The notes: generated by a model not told the origin, from the letters alone. DNA of 64,000 nt from Fictibacillus barbaricus (GCF_014635025.1 NZ_BMCE01000001.1:744001-808000); one strand, 5' to 3'. Numbered from the stretch's first letter, positions 8,904-17,483 are shown. Translations and numbers: made by a program.

Positions 8904-9301
8904 AATGTTTTTTGCAATCGAAAAATACATAGTTTTTGCAACGGGGAGTGCAGAGAACCAAACGAATCAATAGTTGAAGCAGTAATTAGAGAAGCAAGCA
9001 TAGATATAGAAGTTGGTCCATTAGCCTTTGTATATGAGTATGCACCACATCTTAACTCGGAAAAGTTCGGAAATACTCACACCTTAGTTTTGATGTTCGA
9101 TTGCACCTTGAAAAATAGTTCTATTCCTAAGCTACCTCTTAAACCGGATCCTAACCAAACTGGTGTTAAGTGGGTTCCATTATCTGAGTTAGAGAATGTG
9201 CAACTTTACGCTAATATTGAAAAGCAGATAAAAGGTTTCACATTAAATAAAAGAAATATTGAATTGCTCGAAGAACATAAACTTCTAATACGCACGACTT
9301 A
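8904..9301 (+). pseudogene. NUDIX hydrolase remnant
   Basis: In one frame the sequence reads REPNESIVEAVIREASIDIE and continues to LLIRTT. This is a Nudix box (GxxPxESxxEAxxREVxEETGI) in which the catalytic EVxEET part is deleted between VIREA and SIDIE, and the N-terminal domain and start codon are missing. The C-terminal half is intact, including KWVPLSEL. It directly follows the vanY-like gene. Catalysis is not expected. Confidence 0.75.
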
Positions 9302-9307
9302 AAAAAG

Positions 9308-9366
9308 TTATCTCACAAAACAGGTGCATTTCTTCAAGAAGGAGGAATGCACTTTTTGATTGAACT
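9308..9366 (+). repeat. dispersed repeat copy 2
   Basis: CAGGTGCATTTCTTCAAG with the returning arm GAAGGAGGAATGC and a short T-run. A second terminal-repeat-like piece, TTATTGAACAAACGG, follows at 9367. Confidence 0.8.
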
Positions 9367-9410
9367 TATTGAACAAACGGTCAGGATTATATAATAGAGT
9401 AGGTAGTGAG

Positions 9411-9734
9411 GTGATCATTTTAAATTTTATTATCCTAGGTGAAGATACCCAGATAGAGATCGAGGTTATTCGTAGAAAATATCCTAATGCTACGGACTAT
9501 TGGGATATAAATTGGGTGGATTGCACAGTCAGCGTTAACATCCCTGGGTATAAAGCTCATTTTAGCGCAGATTTGACAACCAATGAGATCAGAGATTTTT
9601 ATACTGAACTTATAAGGATGGAGACAGACCTTAAAGGACAAGCAAAACTAAACAATCCTAAAGATAAACAAAGCGGGGCCTACATATCAATGTCTTTAAA
9701 AGAATTAGCTAATAAAGGATACAAACTAATGTAA
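9411..9734 (+). CDS. small WapI-like immunity/hypothetical protein
   Basis: A 107-residue acidic protein. GTG at 9411 follows AGGTAGTGAG; the longer frame starting with TTG at 9360 runs out of the repeat and is unlikely. IEIEVIRRKYPNATDYWDIN resembles WapI-type immunity proteins (a short beta-rich family with a conserved DYWD.NW segment). No toxin partner is visible nearby. Family assignment is from memory of the motif. Confidence 0.55.
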   Translation: MIILNFIILGEDTQIEIEVIRRKYPNATDYWDINWVDCTVSVNIPGYKAHFSADLTTNEIRDFYTELIRMETDLKGQAKLNNPKDKQSGAYISMSLKELANKGYKLM

Positions 9735-9745
9735 TCATTAATTTG

Positions 9746-9819
9746 TTATTCCACAAACGGGTGCATTTCTTTAAGAAAGAAATGTGCTCTTTTTTATGAT
9801 TAGGACCCGATAGTTAAGT
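9746..9819 (+). repeat. dispersed repeat copy 3
   Basis: TTATTCCACAAACGGGTGC, stem GCATTTCTTT/AAGAAATGTGC, T-run, then the reverse arm GGACCCGATAGTTAAG. Confidence 0.85.
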
Positions 9820-9932
9820 ATGTCTTATTAGAAAAATAGTTAATAAAAATGAGCATACGAAGAGTTATTTCTGGGAGGGAAAATTTTCGGTTTGTCGAAA
9901 GCCTTATTCATACTAATAATAGGAGGAATTTC

Positions 9933-10436
9933 ATGTTCCTAACTTTAAAACATTTTCTGGAATCTTGGGAGTACGAAGCTGGTGCCACACAGAAATTACT
10001 AAATAATCTAACCGATGTGTCACTGAAACAGGAAATTACTTCACAGAGCTGGAATTTAGGACGTATCGCATGGCATACTGTTGCTTCCATTTATATTATT
10101 GCTGCAAATACAAACTTAGTATTTCAAGCACCATCAAAAGATTGGCCAGTTCCTAATTCAGCTAAGTTTATTGCACAAAGTTATATGCGGACAAATGAAG
10201 CTTTTGTACAAGCGATAACAACTCAGTGGAAGGATCAAACTTTAGAAGAACTTATCACCTTTTTGGGTAAACAGATACCAAATGGTTCTCTTTTAATGTT
10301 TTTAATCCAACATCAAAGCCACCATCGAGGACAAATGACAGTTCTTATGCGACAAGCTGGATTAACCGTTCCAGGAATCTATGGTCCTTCAAAAGAAGAA
10401 TGGGCTAACTTTGGTATGGAACCACCTAAAATATAA
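9933..10436 (+). CDS. DinB family protein
   Basis: A 167-residue helical-bundle protein. ATG at 9933 follows a perfect AGGAGG, so the longer upstream extension is rejected. Likely metal ligands are His in RIAWHTV and the HQSHHRGQMTVLMRQ motif near residues 127-141, which is characteristic of DinB/YfiT proteins. Such proteins include thiol-dependent S-transferases (for example bacillithiol transferases), but no substrate can be assigned. Confidence 0.85.
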   Translation: MFLTLKHFLESWEYEAGATQKLLNNLTDVSLKQEITSQSWNLGRIAWHTVASIYIIAANTNLVFQAPSKDWPVPNSAKFIAQSYMRTNEAFVQAITTQWKDQTLEELITFLGKQIPNGSLLMFLIQHQSHHRGQMTVLMRQAGLTVPGIYGPSKEEWANFGMEPPKI

Positions 10437-10513
10437 AAACAGAGCACTTTTTATTCTTTAATACCTGAACAATAAGTTATTTCATTATAAAGTGCTTTAA
10501 TTAAATGAGGAGT

Positions 10514-10587
10514 TTATTCCACAATCGGGTGCATTTCTGTAAAAAGAAATGCACTCTTTTTATGAAAAGGGCCAGATTGTTCAATAA
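10514..10587 (+). repeat. dispersed repeat, near-ideal copy 4
   Basis: TTATTCCACAATCGGG pairs with the reverse arm GGGCCAGATTGTTCAATAA. The inner stem GCATTTCT/AGAAATGC is perfect and is followed by TCTTTTT. It lies between convergent genes. Confidence 0.9.
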
Positions 10588-10589
10588 TT

Positions 10590-10620
10590 CAAAAACCCTG
10601 CCAAATTAGCTGGCAGGGTC
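10590..10620 (-). terminator. terminator of the DUF5667-like gene
   Basis: ACCCTGCCA/TGGCAGGGT stem (10595-10603, 10611-10619); the five A bases at 10591-10595 give a U-run on the minus strand. Confidence 0.85.
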
Positions 10621-10626
10621 TCTGAA

Positions 10627-11796
10627 TTATTCTATGTTTTTACCTTTGTTGCCTTGCTCTTTACCTTTTTTATCTTCTCCACGTTCATTTTTATGATTAT
10701 CATTGTCTTTTTCTTCTTTATGATCATCGCTATTTCCATGATCTTCGTTTTTATCTTTCTCTTTTTTCGGTTGCTCCTTCTTAGGCTCTTCTTTCTTAGG
10801 TTGTTCCTTTACTGGCGGAATTTTATCCTTTAATTCCTCCTTTTTAGGCTTTTCCTTCTTCGGTTGCTCTTTTTTAGGAGCAGAAATAACAGGCTGCTGC
10901 TTCGTCTTCTTTTCTTTTACAGGTACAACTGTTGCTGCAACAGTACCTTCATCTGTTTCCGTTGTTTCCTCAGTTCGCTCTTCCACAATTGGCCCTTCAG
11001 CTTCTGGCTCATCTGTTCCAGGTGTTTCTTTTGTTGAATCTTCGTCTTCTTTCGATTCGTCATCATCATTAATTTGCTTTTTCTCATGTTTTGCGATCTT
11101 TTTTTCAAGCTTTGCAAATGCTTTTGCTATGTTATTAGAAAGTGCTTGTTGAGCCTTCGGATTATCAATCTTTTCAAGAGCTGTCATTAACGCTACGATA
11201 TTTTGGAAAAACTTTTTCTCAAGCTCCGATGCCGGCTCATCTTCAGGAGCATCTTTATCATTAGCTGTATCGTCTTCTGTTCCTTCTTCAGCTGGCGTTT
11301 CCTCGGTTAATTCTACTTCAGTTACCTCATTTATTACTTCTTCAGAAGCTTCTTCCTCTTTTTCAACAGCTTCTTCTTGCTGTGCGATAGCTTCTTCTAA
11401 AAGCTTTGTGGCCCCTTCTAAATCACCATCTTTTAAAAGAACGTTTGCTTCTTTAATACGTTCAGCTGCGAAATCCGCTAAAAGTGTAGCTTCCTCATAG
11501 TTATCAGTTGTTACAGCCAGTTGAATCTTTTCCATCATGATTTTTACAAAATAAAAGAAATCTCCTGGGACGAGGTCTGGAGCTTCTTCTTCTGCAAGTT
11601 CCTCAGACACTGTATCATCTGTTGCATTTTCTTCTATAGTTTCTGGAGTCGTTTCAACCGTTTCTTCTGTTTGTGTTTCTTCAGCAGGTTCTTCCACTGG
11701 TGTTGCTGCATCAGTATTAGCGAATACAGACGGTCCAAACCCAGTAGTTGCAAGTCCTAATGCTAAAATCGAACTTAAAATCTTCTTCACTTTCAT
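10627..11796 (-). CDS. secreted DUF5667-like protein with charged repetitive tail
   Basis: A 389-residue protein with a signal peptide (residues 1-26, cleavage after VFA), an acidic Glu/Thr-rich stretch, a folded segment near residues 75-145 (LVPGDFFYFVKIMMEKIQLA, the DUF5667 hallmark, followed by AAERIKEANVLL), a second helical block near 195-235, and a Lys/Glu/Pro tail built of KKEQPKKEK-like units ending Lys/Asn/Gly-rich. No LPXTG or lipobox. The tail suggests cell-wall binding. Its leader carries a cyclic-di-GMP-I-type riboswitch, which fits a role in adhesion or matrix formation (inference). Confidence 0.8.
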   Translation of the reverse strand: MKVKKILSSILALGLATTGFGPSVFANTDAATPVEEPAEETQTEETVETTPETIEENATDDTVSEELAEEEAPDLVPGDFFYFVKIMMEKIQLAVTTDNYEEATLLADFAAERIKEANVLLKDGDLEGATKLLEEAIAQQEEAVEKEEEASEEVINEVTEVELTEETPAEEGTEDDTANDKDAPEDEPASELEKKFFQNIVALMTALEKIDNPKAQQALSNNIAKAFAKLEKKIAKHEKKQINDDDESKEDEDSTKETPGTDEPEAEGPIVEERTEETTETDEGTVAATVVPVKEKKTKQQPVISAPKKEQPKKEKPKKEELKDKIPPVKEQPKKEEPKKEQPKKEKDKNEDHGNSDDHKEEKDNDNHKNERGEDKKGKEQGNKGKNIE

Positions 11797-11829
11797 TCTC
11801 CCTTTCTTCTTAAAAGAATCGGAAAACTA

Positions 11830-11958
11830 TAAAAAGACACACTCATACCGTTTGGCGGAGTGTGCTCCGAGAAAAACGGCGGCTGGCTGGCATTACCAAA
11901 TGTAGAAGCCCCTTTAGCTTTGCGTCGCTATGTTTCCATAGGTTTGCCTTTATCTTTT
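11830..11958 (-). promoter_or_regulatory. cyclic-di-GMP-I (GEMM-I) riboswitch with terminator platform
   Basis: Read on the minus strand, the leader has GGCAAACC, then a CTATG-GAAA-CATAG hairpin, then GACGCAAAGC, a second arm and GCCAGCCAGCCGCC; this is the order and sequence of the GEMM-I aptamer (about 11876-11958). Downstream a CACACTC/GAGTGTG stem (11838-11864) is followed by a U-run at 11831-11835, an intrinsic terminator. Ligand binding is expected from the family, but whether it turns expression on or off is not evident from the sequence. Confidence 0.85.
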
Positions 11959-12180
11959 TAAGTTTTCAGTGTTGTGATTCATGTTTTATATCGGTTAGAA
12001 ATTGTATAGTTAAGATATTTTTTATGGAATACAAGAAAATTTACCTATTTATTTACTTCCTTACCAGTCCAATAAGAAGCATAGGATAATATTGAAATAA
12101 AAACGAGTACCTGTTGTAGGTTACACTAGATACCGACAACACTGATTAGTGAGACTGAAAAAATATTTTATGGAAAATAG

Positions 12181-12209
12181 TTGACATTTAATCTACTCGG
12201 TCATACAAT
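12181..12209 (+). promoter_or_regulatory. sigma-A promoter of the PadR/ABC operon
   Basis: TTGACA (12181-12186), exactly 17 bp, TACAAT (12204-12209); the best housekeeping promoter in the window. Confidence 0.85.
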
Positions 12210-12225
12210 GTAGAAGTAATAAGCA

Positions 12226-12273
12226 TTACTTAATAGCGCGATTTTTTAAAAGCTATTAAGTAAAAATTTTTTT
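12226..12273 (+). promoter_or_regulatory. attenuator-like hairpin in the PadR operon leader
   Basis: TTACTTAATAGC (12226-12237) and GCTATTAAGTAA (12252-12263) form a perfect 12-bp stem, followed by a T-run at 12267-12273. It begins about 17 bp after the promoter -10 and ends about 50 bp before the PadR start, so it may terminate the leader transcript, or be an operator dyad. Confidence 0.7.
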
Positions 12274-12322
12274 CATAGTACTAAGTCATACTTATTATAA
12301 GTCAGACTAAATAGAGGAGGCT

Positions 12323-12649
12323 TTGAACATCGAAAATTTAACTGAGATGCTGAAGGGTTCGTTGGAAGGCTGCGTGCTGGAAATCATCAGCCGCCATGAA
12401 ACCTATGGCTACGAGATCACCCGCCGTCTGAACGATCTTGGGTTTACCGAAGTTGTGGAAGGGACGGTTTACACCATACTCGTGCGATTGGAAAAGAAGA
12501 AATTGGTAAACATAGTCAAGAAACCTTCAGATATGGGACCACCTCGCAAATTTTACTCACTTAATGAGGCTGGCCGGCATGAACTTGAATTGTTTTGGAG
12601 AAAATGGGATTTTTTATCATCAAAAATCAACGTCTTGAAGTCACACTAG
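12323..12649 (+). CDS. PadR family transcriptional regulator
   Basis: A 108-residue winged-helix regulator with the PadR pattern: LEGCVLEIISRHETYGYEIT, then VVEGTVYTILVRLEKKKLV and GPPRKFYSLNEAGR. TTG start after AGAGGAGG. It heads an operon with a DUF1048 protein and an ABC exporter; PadR members in this context repress the exporter until a drug-like ligand binds. GC-richer than its surroundings. Confidence 0.9.
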   Translation: MNIENLTEMLKGSLEGCVLEIISRHETYGYEITRRLNDLGFTEVVEGTVYTILVRLEKKKLVNIVKKPSDMGPPRKFYSLNEAGRHELELFWRKWDFLSSKINVLKSH

Positions 12650-12721
12650 TTTCATAAGATGATTAGTCAGATATTTTTGGAGTGTTCTTGTTCAAAAATT
12701 TTAAATAAGGAGGAAAAATTC

Positions 12722-13063
12722 ATGTTGGAAATGATCAAAAAATTGATAGGTGATAAAAAAGAGTACAAAATGATGATGGCACGGGTTGAAGACCTTCCTG
12801 AGGATTACCAGTTTGTATTTAAGAAAATTCAAAACTACATGTGGAATTTCTCAGCGGGCAACGGGATGGATATGCTGCACATGCAGTATGAATTAATCGA
12901 TTTGTTTGAAGCTGGAGCGGCGGAAGGCAGACAAGTGCTAGAAATTACTGGGGACGACGTGGCGTCCTTTGCTGACGAACTAGTGGCAAACGCTAAAACC
13001 TATTATGCCAAGTATCGTGAAGATTTGAATCAGAGCATCATGAAGCACCTGGGAAAGAAATAA
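12722..13063 (+). CDS. DUF1048 family protein
   Basis: A 113-residue helical protein (MLEMIKKLIGDKKEYKMMMA, then LPEDYQFVFKKIQNYMWNF). The family is typically found between a PadR regulator and an ABC-2 exporter, as here. ATG at 12722 follows AAGGAGGAAAAATTC. Function unknown; a role in regulating or assembling the exporter is inferred from context only. Confidence 0.85.
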   Translation: MLEMIKKLIGDKKEYKMMMARVEDLPEDYQFVFKKIQNYMWNFSAGNGMDMLHMQYELIDLFEAGAAEGRQVLEITGDDVASFADELVANAKTYYAKYREDLNQSIMKHLGKK

Positions 13064-13229
13064 TTTCAATTGATAATACCGACTGAATAGCTGGTTATAA
13101 ATGTGAATCACCACCTTTGCTATTCAGTTATATTTTCAAGCTAGTAATAAGTAATACAGATTATCAGTAACACTAAATAGTAGAGTATAGACAATATAGC
13201 TCATGTAGATTTTATAAGGAGGAAAAAAT

Positions 13230-13991
13230 ATGAATAATGCAGCGATTTCTGTAAAAGGGTTAAAAAAATCGTTTAAAGACAAGGAAGTCTTAAAGGGGGT
13301 GGATTTTGAGGTGCGGCGTGGCGAAATTTTCGCACTGCTGGGCTCAAATGGAGCGGGCAAGACGACAACGGTCAACATCCTCTCGACGCTGATGAAGCCC
13401 GATGGCGGCGAAGTAGGTATTTGCGGATTTGACGTCCAGCGTCAACCGGATCATGTTCGCCAGAGCATCAGCTTGACAGGGCAGTTCTCAGCTTTAGACG
13501 GCATGCTCACCGGGCGAGAAAACCTGATGATGATCGCCAAGTTGCGGGGAGTTTCCAATCCCGCTCAAGTCGCCGACAATCTCCTTGCAAGATTCAGCCT
13601 GACCGATGCGGCCAACCGCCGGGCGGACAAATATTCCGGCGGGATGAAGCGCCGGCTTGACATCGCCATGAGCCTGATCGGGAAGCCAGCAGTCATTTTT
13701 CTCGACGAACCGACGACAGGGCTTGACCCTGAAGCGCGGATTGAAGTCTGGAATACCGTCAAGGAGCTTGCCGGCGGCGGCACGACCATCTTGCTGACGA
13801 CCCAGTATCTGGAGGAAGCCGAACAACTGGCGGACCGTATCGCCATCCTGCATGGCGGAAAAATCATCACGACCGGTACCCTTACCGAACTCAAGGAGAT
13901 GTTCCCACCAGCGAAAGTGGAGTACATCGAGAAGCAGCCGACATTGGAGGAAATTTTCCTCGCGATCATCGGCAAAAAGGAGGAGATGTAA
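13230..13991 (+). CDS. ABC transporter ATP-binding protein, DrrA-type
   Basis: A 253-residue ATPase: Walker A LLGSNGAGKTTT, Q-loop in SLTGQFSALDGMLTGRENL, signature YSGGMKRRLDIA, Walker B VIFLDEPTTGLDP and switch His replaced by Gln in LLTTQYLEEAEQ, as in daunorubicin-resistance ATPases. It abuts the permease gene with no gap. By my count 37 of 60 bases at 13621-13680 are G/C, against 16 of 60 at 13141-13200, which points to horizontal acquisition. Confidence 0.93.
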   Translation: MNNAAISVKGLKKSFKDKEVLKGVDFEVRRGEIFALLGSNGAGKTTTVNILSTLMKPDGGEVGICGFDVQRQPDHVRQSISLTGQFSALDGMLTGRENLMMIAKLRGVSNPAQVADNLLARFSLTDAANRRADKYSGGMKRRLDIAMSLIGKPAVIFLDEPTTGLDPEARIEVWNTVKELAGGGTTILLTTQYLEEAEQLADRIAILHGGKIITTGTLTELKEMFPPAKVEYIEKQPTLEEIFLAIIGKKEEM

Positions 13992-14741
13992 ATGAAAAGC
14001 AAAACAGGGGTATTACTAGGGCGTTTAATGCGCAACATCATGCGTAGTCCAGATACGATTATCACGGTGGCGATTACACCGATTATGATGTTACTGCTGT
14101 TTGTCTACGTATTTGGCGGCGCCATAGAGACAGGCACGGACAACTACGTCAATTATTTATTGCCGGGAATCTTGCTGATGGCTATAGCATCCGGCGTCGC
14201 TTACACTTCCGTGCGCCTGTTTACGGATGTAAAGAGCGGGCTGATGGCGCGTTTCATTACCATGCCAATCAAGCGCTCGTCGGTATTGTGGGCTCACGTG
14301 TTGACCTCGCTTGTTTCCAATGCGCTTACTGTCGTGGTGGTTATCCTTATCGCGCTCTTGATGGGCTTCCGTTCCAGCGCTGATATCCTGGATTGGCTCG
14401 CGGTAGCTGGGATACTCGGGCTGTTTACGCTGGCGCTGACATGGCTGGCGGTCATTCCCGGATTGACAGCGGGGTCTATGGAAGGGGCGACAGCCTACTC
14501 GTACCCGCTGATTTTCCTGCCGTTTATCAGTTCGGCCTTTGTCCCCACCGAAACCATGCCTAAAATTGTCCGTGCGTTCGCTGAGAACCAGCCCGTGACT
14601 TCAATCGTGAATGCGATTCGTGCTCTCTTGTATGAAGGGTCTGTTGGCAACGGTATCTGGATCGCGCTTGCCTGGTGCGTCGGCATCACGGTTATCGCTT
14701 ACTTCTTCGCCAGTAAACAATTTAAACGCCAGTTAGAATAA
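13992..14741 (+). CDS. ABC-2 type permease (drug exporter partner)
   Basis: A 249-residue membrane protein with about six spans and the ABC-2 pattern: an N-terminal amphipathic stretch (RLMRNIMRSPDTI), LPGILLMAIASGVAYTSV, FLPFISSAFVPTETMPKIV and ENQPVTSIVNAIRALL. It begins immediately after the ATPase stop. The pair probably forms a DrrAB-like drug or lipid exporter dimer in the membrane. GC-rich like the ATPase gene. Confidence 0.92.
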   Translation: MKSKTGVLLGRLMRNIMRSPDTIITVAITPIMMLLLFVYVFGGAIETGTDNYVNYLLPGILLMAIASGVAYTSVRLFTDVKSGLMARFITMPIKRSSVLWAHVLTSLVSNALTVVVVILIALLMGFRSSADILDWLAVAGILGLFTLALTWLAVIPGLTAGSMEGATAYSYPLIFLPFISSAFVPTETMPKIVRAFAENQPVTSIVNAIRALLYEGSVGNGIWIALAWCVGITVIAYFFASKQFKRQLE

Positions 14742-14875
14742 GTACACCATTCTGGGATTAGCCATATCAATTGACAAGTATCCTTTGACATTTTAATTCA
14801 TCCATTTTTCGGGCTAATAGTTTTGAGCAGAGGAGATTTTTTCAATTAAAATCTGTATAAAATATTGAAAAGAAA

Positions 14876-14907
14876 TTAAAAGGCTGTCGAGAAGACCTCG
14901 ACAGCCA
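14876..14907 (-). terminator. terminator of the minus-strand SDR gene
   Basis: GGCTGTCGAG (14882-14891) and CTCGACAGCC (14897-14906); the A-run just left of it provides U residues for the minus strand. Confidence 0.8.
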
Positions 14908-14953
14908 AAGCTTTAGAAAATGAATAGCTAAGTTTTATCTTATCTTGTAGTTA

Positions 14954-15700
14954 TTACCAAGGTTGACTTGTTGGTCCAATTGTAAACTCATTAATGTTCG
15001 TATCTTCTGGCTGATCAATCGCAAATGCAACAACATTGGCAACTCGATCAGGTGAAATACCATATTGTTCGTACAACGTAGTCATACCTTCTGAAATATT
15101 CTTATCAGTAATCGTATCCAACAATTCCGTGTTGATCGCTGCTGGATAAATAGTTGCTGTGCGGATGTTAGTACCTTCTTGAGCAGATTCCATACGCAAA
15201 ACTTCCATTAAATCACGAACAGCCCACTTTGTTGCACCATAAACCGCACCGCCAGGGTAAGCTTTAAGCCCAGCTACTGATGAAGTAGTAATGATATGTC
15301 CAGACTTTTGCGATGTAAATGTTGGCAATACTGCGGCGATACCATTCAATACACCTTTAATATTAACGTCAACCATACTGTTCCACTCTTCAGTTTTTAA
15401 TTCGGAAAGTGGTGAATTAGGCATTAGTCCAGCGTTCAAGAAGATTACATCGACTCCACCAAAAGTGTCTTTAGCTAGTTGAACAAGCTGCTGACTATCA
15501 TCTGGATTAACAACATCTGTGACGCGATACGCCGCTTGACCACCATTCGATTTGATTTCTTCAACTAATTTTACTAAACGCTCTTTACGTCTTGCACCAA
15601 GTACAACTTTTGCGCCTTTCTCAGCTAACAGCTTAGCTGTAGCTTCCCCAATACCTGAACTTGCGCCTGTAATTATAACCACTTTGTTTTCAATAGTCAT
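14954..15700 (-). CDS. SDR family oxidoreductase
   Basis: A 248-residue classical short-chain dehydrogenase: VVIITGASSGIGEATAKLL (TGxxxGIG cofactor motif), FLNAGLMP (NNAG equivalent), catalytic Ser in TTSSVAGLKAYPGGAVYGAT with the YxxxK motif read as YGATK, and the C-terminal EFTIGPT. The start at 15700 follows AAAGGGTGTAT; an upstream in-frame extension crosses the promoter region. Divergent from a TetR regulator that probably controls it. Substrate unknown. Confidence 0.9.
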   Translation of the reverse strand: MTIENKVVIITGASSGIGEATAKLLAEKGAKVVLGARRKERLVKLVEEIKSNGGQAAYRVTDVVNPDDSQQLVQLAKDTFGGVDVIFLNAGLMPNSPLSELKTEEWNSMVDVNIKGVLNGIAAVLPTFTSQKSGHIITTSSVAGLKAYPGGAVYGATKWAVRDLMEVLRMESAQEGTNIRTATIYPAAINTELLDTITDKNISEGMTTLYEQYGISPDRVANVVAFAIDQPEDTNINEFTIGPTSQPW

Positions 15701-15818
15701 TTCATTTATACACCCTTTCATATTAAATAAAACTACAATTGTTGCTTTCTCGACATCTGTAAATAATTTATAATATAAAAATAAACAAAACAAGGCATAG
15801 AAATCGTTAATTTATTCA

Positions 15819-15842
15819 GTTTTGTTGTTTACGCAACAAAAC
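15819..15842. promoter_or_regulatory. operator-like inverted repeat between SDR and TetR genes
   Basis: GTTTTGTTG-TTTACG-CAACAAAAC, a perfect 9-bp dyad with a 6-bp spacer. The same box, with a different spacer, precedes the MarR gene at 23329-23352. Confidence 0.7.
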
Positions 15843-15886
15843 GATAAAAATTGTTGATTATTTCAAGAAAGCAGGGTGTTTTTAAC

Positions 15887-16432
15887 ATGACAAAAATAGA
15901 TCGAAGGGTAGCAAGAACCCAAGAAGCAATTAAAAAAGCGTTCCTTGAATTAATGTCTGAAAAAAATTTCGATAGCATTACCATTCAGGATATTTCTGAC
16001 AGGGCAAATATTAACCGCGCAACTGTTTATCTTCATTACTTGGATAAATTTGACCTGTTGGATAAGATCATCGAAGAACATATCAGTAACATGGCTAATC
16101 TTTGTGAGTTGGAAGCTGAAATGGATTGGATTGAAGGGACTGTACTCTGCATGGAATATCTTGAAAGTAATTATTTATTTTTTTCGACGATGTTGGCGAG
16201 TGAAGGTGCTCCGTTTTTTCGAAGCCGGTTTGTTCAACATAATATCGAAGAGTTCAAAAAAGACGTGGATATAACAAAAGGTAAAAATTTTGGCCAAAGC
16301 GAAGAGGTAGTTGTCGAATTTGTTGCAAATGCTTACGTAGGTGTAGTGGAATGGTGGCTAAAAAATGGCATGCCTTATCCACCGCAGGAAATGGCAGAAA
16401 AAGTGGGGGATTTATTAGAAAGGATTATATAG
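15887..16432 (+). CDS. TetR family transcriptional regulator
   Basis: A 181-residue regulator with an N-terminal TetR helix-turn-helix (RTQEAIKKAFLELMSEKNFD, then ISDRANINRATVYLHYLDK) and a helical C-terminal ligand domain ending in the VVEWWLKNGMPYPPQEMA pattern of the TetR_C_7/YxaF-like group. ATG at 15887 is chosen because it sits after GCAGGGTG. It is divergent from the SDR gene, with a dyad between them. Confidence 0.9.
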   Translation: MTKIDRRVARTQEAIKKAFLELMSEKNFDSITIQDISDRANINRATVYLHYLDKFDLLDKIIEEHISNMANLCELEAEMDWIEGTVLCMEYLESNYLFFSTMLASEGAPFFRSRFVQHNIEEFKKDVDITKGKNFGQSEEVVVEFVANAYVGVVEWWLKNGMPYPPQEMAEKVGDLLERII

Positions 16433-16614
16433 ATTTATCGTTCAAACAGCTCCGGAAAAGAACTTTTTTATTTAACAATTTTGGAATAACTATTAGATAT
16501 AACTTCATATAGTTTTTCCTACTTAAGGTTCAGAGGAGTTGCTTTTGTTTTATTGAATACTAGAGACATCTATTAAACAAAAACGAAGGTTACGAATGAA
16601 ACGGAGGAAAAGAT

Positions 16615-17157
16615 ATGTCAAACCCAGCAAAGTTCTACCAAGTAAGTAGGAAAGTACATAAATGGTCTGGTTTACTTTTATCTCTCATTTTTATGTTCGT
16701 AGCAGTCACCGGTCTATTGTTGGTATATATGATACCGCTCGGAGTCACTGATGATATCAAAATGGGGAAGGATGCTAGCCCAAGTCAATCGATATCAATG
16801 GATAAAGTCATCTCGATTGCAATATCTCAAGACCTTCCAGGTGTAGCATCCGTTGAAGATATCTTTAGGATAGAATACAGACCAAGTGCGAATATTTATC
16901 AAATTCGTTTTAATAATAGTCAAGGTCTGCAATTAGATGCAAGCACTGGAGAAGTTTTATCTAAGAAACAAGATTACTCAACTTTCCTCATTACTTTACA
17001 TGATGGATCTTACTTTGGTAACTGGTACAGATTCAGTTTTCTTACGCTTGCAGGTTTATCCTTAATTCTCCTTTCATTTTCAGGTTATTACATGTTTGGT
17101 TATCCTCTCTATAGACGCTTGAAGACAAAAAATAAAACATCGAATCTAGAGGTTTAG
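16615..17157 (+). CDS. PepSY-associated membrane protein
   Basis: A 180-residue protein: membrane span near residues 17-38 preceded by KVHKWSGLLLSL (PepSY-TM motif), an extracytoplasmic PepSY-like domain (about 45-125, with LDASTGEVLS), and a second span near 140-160 preceded by LHDGSYFGNW. ATG follows ACGGAGGAAAAGAT. Family members are linked to iron or thiol reductase systems; the role here is unknown. Monocistronic, with a repeat element after it. Confidence 0.85.
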   Translation: MSNPAKFYQVSRKVHKWSGLLLSLIFMFVAVTGLLLVYMIPLGVTDDIKMGKDASPSQSISMDKVISIAISQDLPGVASVEDIFRIEYRPSANIYQIRFNNSQGLQLDASTGEVLSKKQDYSTFLITLHDGSYFGNWYRFSFLTLAGLSLILLSFSGYYMFGYPLYRRLKTKNKTSNLEV

Positions 17158-17184
17158 AAGGCAATCATAATTTTGGTTAGTTTC

Positions 17185-17240
17185 TCTTCAACAAACGGGT
17201 GCATTTCTTCAAGAAGGAGAAGTGTGCTTTTTTATTGAAA
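17185..17240 (+). repeat. dispersed repeat copy 5
   Basis: CTTCAACAAACGGGTGC, GCATTTCTTC/GAAGGAGAAGTG stem, then a T-run and TATTGAAATAA. It follows the PepSY-type gene. Confidence 0.85.
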
Positions 17241-17483
17241 TAAAACAAAGATTGGAATGATAAGGGAGACGGGGATATGAACTGAGTATATACAATAATT
17301 ATGACCGCGGTCGGAACTGCTTTTTGGAGTGATCACCAATCATTTAATTGAAGAAACCTTGCTGCGATCAGGAATAGAGGAAGCATCTGTATTAATCACA
17401 TATTACATCTTCAAAATCTACATAAGATAGGTGTAACAACATAATAGTGTAAATAATATATAAAAACTAAAGGAGATGTTAGC

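Noticed and set aside
11862-12089. A 75-codon + strand ORF over the riboswitch
   Set aside because: It lies on the opposite strand of a well-conserved RNA element and has no ribosome site.
13494-14065. Long minus-strand ORFs opposite the ABC genes
   Set aside because: They are shadows produced by the high GC content; no ribosome sites and no recognisable domains.
17281-17430. Possible gene fragment (MTAVGTAF, then GVITNHLIEETLLRSGIEEA)
   Set aside because: Two short frames might join across one indel, but no family is recognised and no ribosome site is visible.
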